Shown here piece by piece: positions 61,501 through 64,000 of a stretch of DNA of 64,000 nucleotides; within the stretch, counting starts at the first letter, position 1, and each line of letters opens with the position of its first letter. The notes below the pieces were generated by a model, which was given only the letters and a program-made list of their open reading frames with translations, did no database searches and was not told where the DNA came from. This DNA comes from Paragorgia papillata (lineage: Eukaryota; Cnidaria; Anthozoa; Scleralcyonacea; Coralliidae). A program made the translations under genes and the position numbers. The stretch spans positions 3,426,001 through 3,490,000 of the forward strand of contig JAWNZC010000100.1 of NCBI GenBank assembly GCA_035771165.1, given 5' to 3'.

Positions 61501-63490
61501 AAAAGACGTAATTTTTTAGGTGAATTTTACCATTAAACATGCTAAATTGTGTATTTGTTAATGTATTTTAACACAATGTTGTTTTTTTATACATTGGTTT
61601 GAGGGTGTTGATGTTTTTCTGTATAAAAATCCGTCAATTTCAACTCTTTTCGTCAGTTTAAAAAAAAAATGCCGCCATCTTGTTTTTCCTCTACTAGCAG
61701 GATATGAGCTGATAGCCTAGTAGTAGGAAACCAATCAGATTACGCAAAAGCTCATATCCGATAGCATGCTATATAATAAAGATAGTTATTTAGTATAAGT
61801 AATTTAGTTTCACTGCCGAAGGTGTTTCAGTTTCATTTTTGCATGAAATCAAAACCTTTTTCACGACAGCAACGCTAATATAAACAACTGACCCACCTTT
61901 TGACTTCATAAAGGTACCTTTTAATCTTTTTTTGTTGATCTGCTTGACACATTTTTTGCCTCTCGAGCAACATTTATACAATATTTCGAAGCTGTTTACC
62001 GAACAGCTCAGCGAGAAACTCTATGTGAATGCATCATTACGCATGGCGGAAGTATTAAGTTGCCTATGCCGGAAGTTTGTTGTTTCAAACATTTCGCTGT
62101 AATTTTGTCTCTTGTACAGTGCTTGGCTATATATCATAATTATTCGCTCTCGTTGTATACGAACTAATAGCCAACTCGGCGAAGCGCCTCGTTGGCTATG
62201 AGCTCATATACAACTCGAGCTCATGGTATAACTGTTAGTTATCCCACTAGTTATCACATTCTAATCAACATTTTTACCCTACAATTTGAAAAATGGAAAA
62301 TACAACTTTGAGAGTCCAAAACACGTGATTAAACAATTCGGAAAAAGAATAAAACTAAATGTTATGCATAGTTAAACAGTCTGACAATCAAAAACTGTTA
62401 CCAAATAAATAGCAACAGTTGTTGCTATGGCAACAATGACGTTTCAAAATGGCTGCCAATTACCCTTCAAACTAGTTTAATTCAGAAAAAACTTTAGTGA
62501 CCCCCAATTTTTTTTTTCTTTAAAACTTTTCTTGAAGTATTTGTAATCAATAGGCCGATTTTAAAAAAATTCTGTAGAACGAATTTTTTTAAAAATTAAC
62601 AAACATGATTTTTCCGGGGAAAAAATTATTCGTTCTACAGAATTTTTTTAAAATCGGCCTATTGATTACTCATACTTCAAGAAAAGTTTTAATGAAAAAA
62701 AAATTGGGGGTCACCAAAGTTTTTTTCGAATTAAATTAGTTTGAAGGGTAATTGGCAGCCATTTTGAAACGTCATTGTTGCCATAGCAACAACTGTTGCT
62801 ATTTATTTGGTAACAGTTTTTGATTGTCAGACTGTTTAATTATGCACAACATTTAGTTTTATTCTTTTTCCGAATTGTTTAATCACGTGTTTTGAACTCT
62901 CAAACTAAGACAATTGGATAAAGGATTTAACGCATCTCTTGGAACAATGAATTTTGGGTGTGTTATGGGATAAGTGTGCTGTTCGGGCGATGTCAGATTG
63001 CTGCTCATGCTTTATCTATGGACGCTTTCCCTTTGAGCAACCCAAATCCAGATTTCAAAATCGGATTTTCAATTTACTGTTCCGTTTTCCAAAATCTGAA
63101 AAATGATTCGAATCTAGTGAATCGGTAGGCGAACGTGGATTTTTCGGATTTTATCTCAATCCAGATTGCGATTTTTCGTTCCTTTTGCAATTAACTTTTC
63201 TGAACGCTGACCACGGCAATTGTGAAGTCGGCTCGTGAGGTAAAATGGCGGAAAAAGAAACATTTTCCAGCATTTGCGCCCGCGTCAGGTTCACAAGCTG
63301 ACCAGCGCAGCACGTCCGTTCCATTTATTAACAAAATCTGAAAAATCCAAATTTCAAAAATCTGGATTTGGATTGCTCAAAAGGAAAGCGCGCCATTACG
63401 TACATTGCGATCTTGAACTGTGAATTGGACATCATCTCCCAGTAACAGGTCACCAATATCACCATTAAACTCGCTGTAGTGAAAAAATAT
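30558..63490 (-). CDS. CSDE1: Cold shock domain-containing protein E1 (UNR orthologue), 5' end outside window
   Basis: Cytoplasmic RNA-binding protein that controls translation and stability of bound mRNAs through repeated cold-shock domains. Exons in transcript order: 63404-63490, 56909-57158, 55435-55520, 54671-54766, 54269-54316, 54063-54131, 53462-53550, 53270-53378, 49743-49835, 47939-48018, 46674-46800, 45650-45712, 45405-45563, 44616-44723, 42561-42647, 38002-38081, 32936-33013, 30558-30681 (stop at 30558-30560). All junctions are GT-AG and phases close exactly, giving 610 residues. Canonical CSD motifs: FFHY (residues 3-6), FGFI with FFHF (about 150-165), FGFL with FFRY (about 319-334), YGFI with LFFHT (about 489-507), alternating with divergent CSDs. 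An acidic loop ([16 protein letters not shown]) lies at about 412-428 and the SUZ-C motif [12 protein letters not shown] near 574-585. The human protein is 798 residues, so about 190 N-terminal residues lie upstream. Identification is secure. Confidence 0.97.
30785..31945. repeat. (CAGA)n-based array in the last CSDE1 intron
   Basis: From 31120 it is (ACAG)n, with a higher-order unit 'aataaacagacagaccgaca' repeated many times. At 30700-31115 a ~160-bp unit ('gaacatgaagggaactga', 'cagacacagaaatat') is repeated about three times. The antisense open frame of 484 codons (Ser/Val/Cys/Leu-rich) is a by-product running into the true last exon. Confidence 0.95.
32108..32330. repeat. ~110-bp direct repeat, two copies
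   Basis: 'aactctttcctgtcc' through 'ggacaggaatgag' occurs at about 32112 and 32224; it resembles the composition of the 'attcctgcctgag' arrays at 15.0 and 46.9 kb. Confidence 0.85.
32515..32885. mobile_element. Half copy of TAAGGTGGCTCC MITE with internal 22-bp repeat
   Basis: Only the left arm is present (TAAGCTGGCTCCATACAG). Inside, 'taaaactaaatgttatgcat' is tandemly repeated about four times (32602-32690). It ends about 50 bp from exon 32936-33013. Confidence 0.8.
33253..33596. mobile_element. Foldback element
   Basis: 'ctgatctcgaaataatagac' at 33263 is inverted at 33568-33587, and 'ttcataaaatgaagcc' has an inverse near 33531. No coding capacity. Confidence 0.7.
34040..34290. repeat. Copy of the element at 57206-58166, without its nested insertion
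   Basis: 'gtgctaattgcgtaatttat' to 'gctgataaaaacaaatttt' matches 57789-57923. At 34107-34116 the sequence is uninterrupted where the 57 kb copy holds the 461-bp ACACGCG element. Confidence 0.75.
34300..34760. repeat. ~200-bp tandem repeat, 2.3 copies
   Basis: The unit 'agccagatgaattatctttc' through 'ataatagcggccgctat' to 'ataaactgtacgta' occurs at about 34303 and 34502, and partly at 34713. Confidence 0.9.
34845..35068. repeat. CCGG-rich inverted repeat cluster
   Basis: 'gatcccggttgagaaaaccg' and neighbouring TCCCGGCAAA/TTTGCCGGGA words form several short hairpins, ending 'catgtaaacagcccctta', a terminus style shared with 40056-41480. Confidence 0.55.
35182..35395 (-). mobile_element. tRNA-derived SINE
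   Basis: The minus strand reads 'gctcaatggtgagagcg' (A box) and 'ggttcgagtcccg' (B box) with tRNA-like spacing, followed by a unique tail ('tcagagtttttcctctgag'). The cloverleaf is imperfect, so a SINE is preferred over a real tRNA. Confidence 0.75.
35401..35795. mobile_element. 395-bp MITE inserted in a SINE, TSD TCA
   Basis: Termini GACCCCGTTTACACGATGCC (35401) and its complement (to 35795). The SINE sequence resumes with a 3-bp duplication, TCA at 35398-35400 and 35796-35798. The interior is rich in 'tgccggt' hairpins. Confidence 0.88.
36386..36705. mobile_element. 320-bp palindromic MITE inserted in the same SINE, TSD TTTAA
   Basis: The arms are almost fully complementary (AGTGCCTATGTCATCC... 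to GGATGACATAGGCAAT). It is flanked by TTTAA at 36381-36385 and 36706-36710; the uninterrupted SINE at 35.2 kb has one TTTAA. TTAA-type targets are typical of piggyBac-related MITEs. Confidence 0.85.
36751..37628. mobile_element. One-armed copy of the 60855-62237 foldback element
   Basis: It begins 'acagttataccatgagctcg' and follows the 60.9-61.8 kb sequence through 'agctcatatccgatagcatg'. The second arm is missing and replaced at its end by the palindrome at 37631. Confidence 0.82.
37631..37818. repeat. 188-bp near-perfect palindrome
   Basis: 'caaatagattccattt' to 'ttatagatgcacagatgacg' is inverted on the other side of a short loop at about 37715. Arms of ~80 bp. Confidence 0.85.
38095..38930. 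repeat. Foldback-type interspersed repeats in CSDE1 intron
   Basis: It has repeated 'ctcgtgattttcattgttct'-like phrases at 38400-38640 and blocks shared with 16.6-17.0 and 60.6-60.8 kb. No gene is seen. Confidence 0.6.
38931..39298. mobile_element. 368-bp MITE, GGCCCCGTTCACAC termini
   Basis: GGCCCCGTTCACACTATACC at 38931 is the inverse of the end at 39279-39298. The interior has repeated 'gtgccggcac' hairpins. It resembles the 35401 MITE in terminus style. Confidence 0.88.
39397..39915 (+). mobile_element. tRNA-derived SINE, two tandem copies
   Basis: TGGCTCAGTGGTCAGAGC (A box) and GGTTCAATTCC (B box; GCTTCAATTCC in copy 1) occur in copies about 271 bp apart (starting near 39397 and 39668), each with the body 'gcaactggtcccggtttgg'. 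Confidence 0.8.
40056..41480. mobile_element. 1.43 kb element, TAGGGGCCGTTTACATGGA termini
   Basis: TAGGGGCCGTTTACATGGA (40056-40074) is the exact inverse of 41462-41480. The interior has repeated 'agggtcaccct' palindromes (40105, 41038-41090). ORFs 40796-40987 and 40927-41220 have no recognised motif. Confidence 0.85.
41481..42560. other. CSDE1 intron sequence with dispersed short repeats
   Basis: 'tcgaacgtcggc', 'ctcgggtctttatat' and 'gggatttat' phrases recur in both orientations, suggesting decayed foldback DNA. No gene is seen. Confidence 0.45.
42688..44598. repeat. ~121-bp satellite, about 16 copies, filling a CSDE1 intron
   Basis: The unit includes 'tttatttatactggataact', 'gttctctctagaggtccag' and 'cattgatccagtgttactac'. 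Variants (GG/AA, CCAGAG/CTGGAG) alternate in a partly regular higher-order order. It occupies nearly the whole intron 42648-44615 and ends about 18 bp from the donor of exon 44616-44723. Confidence 0.96.
44798..45368. repeat. (CAC/CAT)n microsatellite filling a CSDE1 intron
   Basis: Irregular CAC, CAT and ACC triplets with a higher-order unit ('attatcaccttcagcatcac'). It fills most of intron 44724-45404. Confidence 0.95.
45793..46672. repeat. (CTTCA/CCTCA)n polypyrimidine-rich array, ~880 bp
   Basis: Pentamers CTTCA, CCTCA, CTCCA and CCCTT alternate over almost all of intron 45713-46673, reaching within about five bases of the donor of exon 46674-46800. The transcribed RNA is purine-rich (TGAAG/TGAGG). 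The 353-codon plus-strand ORF is a by-product. Confidence 0.96.
46941..47325. repeat. ~127-bp tandem repeat, three copies
   Basis: The same unit as 15040-15558 ('attcctgcctgagctggcc' to 'cctaggcagcaatgagttaa'), in intron 46801-47938. Confidence 0.92.
47550..47905. repeat. ~121-bp tandem repeat, about three copies
   Basis: The unit contains 'gaaacgtcagtatttcgtta'; homologous to 15797-16040. It is followed by a poly-C run (47917-47928). Confidence 0.9.
48071..48616. repeat. (AAC/GAC)n microsatellite in CSDE1 intron
   Basis: AAC and GAC triplets with embedded 'accacaacagcagcaacaac' units. Transcript sense is GTT/GTC. Poly-Thr, poly-Val and poly-Cys frames are by-products. Confidence 0.95.
48711..49625. 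mobile_element. ACACGTAAAAA-type element, copy with nested MITE
   Basis: Perfect 14-bp TIR TACACACGTAAAAA at 48711 and its complement at 49612-49625. The body consists of AACAAGTTGTT/GTTACAAG words. A second element (about 48992-49560) is inserted in the middle. Confidence 0.85.
48992..49560. mobile_element. Nested palindromic MITE with TTAA-like flanks
   Basis: 'AATGCACATAAACCC' on the left pairs with 'GGGTTTATATGCACTT' on the right. Inner arms ('gatttggtccattc', 'gaatggaccaaatc') are also inverted. TTAA stands next to each end (about 48988 and 49558). It is absent from the homologous sequence at 100-125. Confidence 0.8.
49903..51249. mobile_element. ACACGCGTAAAAA-type element with a 24-bp array inside
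   Basis: TACACGCGCAAAAA (49903) and TTTTTACGCGTGTA (51236-51249) form the TIR. The interior is a 24-bp array (49947-50868) followed by 380 bp of AACAACGTTGTT-like palindromic words. Confidence 0.8.
49947..50868. repeat. 24-bp tandem repeat, about 38 copies
   Basis: The unit 'gaacaatgttgtgctgcacc' plus 'ccgt' has few variants (CTTGCC for CACCCC). Because 24 is a multiple of three, long frames stay open on both strands (368 codons plus, 387, 305 and 200 codons minus). I treat all as by-products: no start context, no splice partner, and the array sits between CSDE1 exons. Confidence 0.97.
51400..52145. repeat. Clusters of AAGTAACTAGTTAC
   Basis: The palindrome GTAACTAGTTAC and half-sites recur at 51405-51480, 51745-51800 and 52005-52140, with unrelated sequence between. 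It looks like a short-motif element broken by insertions. Confidence 0.7.
52380..53265. mobile_element. Foldback element with a SINE inserted in its right arm
   Basis: The left arm 52385-52680 is inverted from 52640 to 52781 and continues at 53152-53190 after the SINE. The left part matches 30077-30475. Confidence 0.82.
52782..53151 (-). mobile_element. 5S-rRNA-derived SINE with TSD AAGTA
   Basis: The minus strand contains 'agttaagcccggttagac' (A-box region) and 'ttagtacttggatgggtga' (IE and box C of 5S rRNA), so the head is 5S-like and polymerase III promoted. The body runs on to a (TTTACC)-rich tail. The host foldback arm resumes exactly after a 5-bp duplication, AAGTA at 52777-52781 and 53152-53156. 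Confidence 0.88.
53609..54057. repeat. (CCTC)n/(CCGT)n microsatellite making up an intron
   Basis: TTTC, then CCTC, CCGT and again CCTC tetramers. It fills almost all of the 512-bp intron 53551-54062. The transcript is (GGGA)n, starting about five bases after the 5' splice site. Confidence 0.97.
54368..54668. repeat. ~23-bp AT-rich minisatellite, about 13 copies
   Basis: The unit 'tataaattagcattaatgtg' with indels fills intron 54317-54670, up to the donor of exon 54671-54766. Confidence 0.92.
54918..55390. mobile_element. Foldback MITE with (CA)n loop
   Basis: 'gcttcgtttttgagatattt' and 'aatagcaaagatata' blocks are inverted around (CA)n at 55164-55180. It lies in CSDE1 intron 54767-55434. 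Confidence 0.82.
55586..56893. repeat. (GGT/GAT)n microsatellite filling a CSDE1 intron
   Basis: GGT, GAT and AAT triplets over 1.3 kb, broken only at 55934-55966. It occupies nearly all of intron 55521-56908. The poly-Gly/Asp, poly-Met/Val, poly-His and poly-Ile frames are by-products; the Ile frame runs into the true exon 56909-57158. Confidence 0.97.
57206..58166. mobile_element. Foldback element hosting a nested ACACGCG element
   Basis: The left end 'ttgtttatatggaggcgagc', then 'ctagcccgctttgccgaga', is inverted at 58107-58166. Nested at 57306-57766 is another element. Confidence 0.8.
57306..57766. mobile_element. 461-bp ACACGCGTAAAAA element with empty site at 34.1 kb
   Basis: ACACGCGTAAAAA (57306-57318) and TTTTTACGCGTGT (57754-57766) bound it. 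The interior is AACAAGTTGTT-type palindromic words. TAG stands at both junctions, suggesting a short duplication. Confidence 0.87.
58338..58817. mobile_element. Foldback element
   Basis: 'acgttgtccaatgacaacta' at about 58362 is inverted near 58773, and 'gatcaaatcaataacgaata' is inverted near 58672. No coding capacity. Confidence 0.8.
58972..60428. mobile_element. 1.46 kb foldback element
   Basis: 'taaggccgatggaagtgagg' at 58971 is inverted at 60407-60426, and a 60-bp block at 59247-59313 (agagcgcgggggagactctg) is inverted at 59959-60022. The 102-codon minus ORF at 59581-59889 is unrecognised. Confidence 0.8.
60855..62237. mobile_element. 1.38 kb foldback element, TAACAGTTATACCATGAGCTC termini
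   Basis: TAACAGTTATACCATGAGCT at 60855 is inverted at 62218-62237. Arms of ~400 bp (61000-61330 against 61790-62110) surround an AT-rich centre. The single-arm relative is at 36751-37628. Confidence 0.88.
62288..62906. mobile_element. TAAGGTGGCTCC MITE with both termini deleted
   Basis: The arms match 26035-26709 but the outer ~30 bp of each end are missing, so it joins directly to the flanks shared with 25.96 and 26.71 kb. Confidence 0.85.
63020..63394. mobile_element. Short form of the 26822-27511 TIR element
   Basis: It has the same ends (GGACGCTTTCCCTTTGAGCA ... GGAAAGCGCGCC) and the same outer sequence, but an internal ~320-bp deletion joins exon 1 of the cargo ORF to the end of exon 2. 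Confidence 0.8.
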
Positions 63491-63568
63491 CTAGGAGCAG
63501 AAAATAGTGTCTAAATAAAACATTCATAGATATTTTCCAAGTCTTCTGAAGACATCTTCCATGACTAA

Positions 63569-63917
63569 AGCCCCGCACAGACGACCAAGTTTTCCTTGAC
63601 AAGTTTTATTTGTTCGTGTGTACAACACAAATTGACAAGTGTTTTCTTGACAAGGAGCCTTGTTCAAAAGCTGGTCACGCCAGCTTTTGAACAAGGAAAT
63701 TTGTTTGTGTGTATAGTCGTCAAGGAAAACTTGACAAGATCATCTCTTAAGCTTATTACGCGTTCATTGCCGTCAAGGAAAACTTGTCCAACCGTACACA
63801 CGAGCAATTATAACTTGTCAAGGAAAATTGTTGGGGAAAAACGTGTTCATCGTACACACGAGCAAGGAAAGCTACCAAGGAACTTGTCAAGGAAAACTTG
63901 GTCGTCTGTGCGGGGCT
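63569..63917. mobile_element. 349-bp MITE with TSD TAA, absent from the paralogous site
   Basis: AGCCCCGCACAGACGACCAA at 63569 is the inverse of the end at 63898-63917. It is flanked by TAA (63566-63568, 63918-63920). The duplicate at 27681-27690 has a single TAA and no insert. TAA duplications are typical of PIF/Harbinger MITEs. Confidence 0.92.
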
Positions 63918-64000
63918 TAAGATACTACCATTTGCGATCAACCGGTTAGGCGTGACTTCAAACGCGTTTAGTTTTAAACGTGCAAGTTCAACTGAATATT

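Overview
This window is animal nuclear DNA. Genes are split into many short exons with GT-AG introns, coding density is very low, and the rest is dense with microsatellites, minisatellites, palindromic (foldback) elements, tRNA- and 5S-derived SINEs and decayed DNA transposons. One gene is clearly recognisable: an orthologue of CSDE1/UNR, the multi-cold-shock-domain RNA-binding protein. A marine invertebrate, most likely an anthozoan cnidarian, is my inference from intron density and repeat style; I could not test it.

Layout. 1-10.9 kb: intergenic repeats, a 2.0 kb hAT-like non-autonomous element (7179-9207) and foldback elements. 11.5-13.4 kb: a broken P-element-type transposase with a THAP domain. 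14.86-16.11 kb: a 1.25 kb displaced copy of two CSDE1 exons and the intron between them. 16.39-16.53 kb: a lone Myb/SANT-like first exon. 17.07-25.65 kb: an 8.58 kb element bounded by 32-bp terminal inverted repeats (29/32 identical) and a perfect 9-bp target duplication. It carries two convergent multi-exon genes: a HIRAN-domain protein with a long Asn/Asp repeat (+), and a large Myb/SANT-containing, transposase-like protein of unknown family (-), with several frame breaks. 25.7-30 kb: a satellite, repeats shared with 62-64 kb, and four intact-looking CSDE1 exons forming a partial second copy. 30.56-63.49 kb: the main CSDE1 gene on the minus strand, 18 exons in perfect phase giving 610 residues to the stop; the first ~190 residues lie beyond the right edge.

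The CSDE1 introns are unusual. Most short ones are almost wholly one low-complexity repeat, and each intron has a different one (GGGA, ATC/ACC, GTG/ATG, TGAAG, GTT/GTC, TGTC, a 121-bp satellite, a ~23-bp AT-rich minisatellite, when read as RNA). The larger introns host nested elements, several datable by empty sites, target duplications or nested order.

The best candidate for an undescribed system is the 8.58 kb element at 17.07-25.65 kb.
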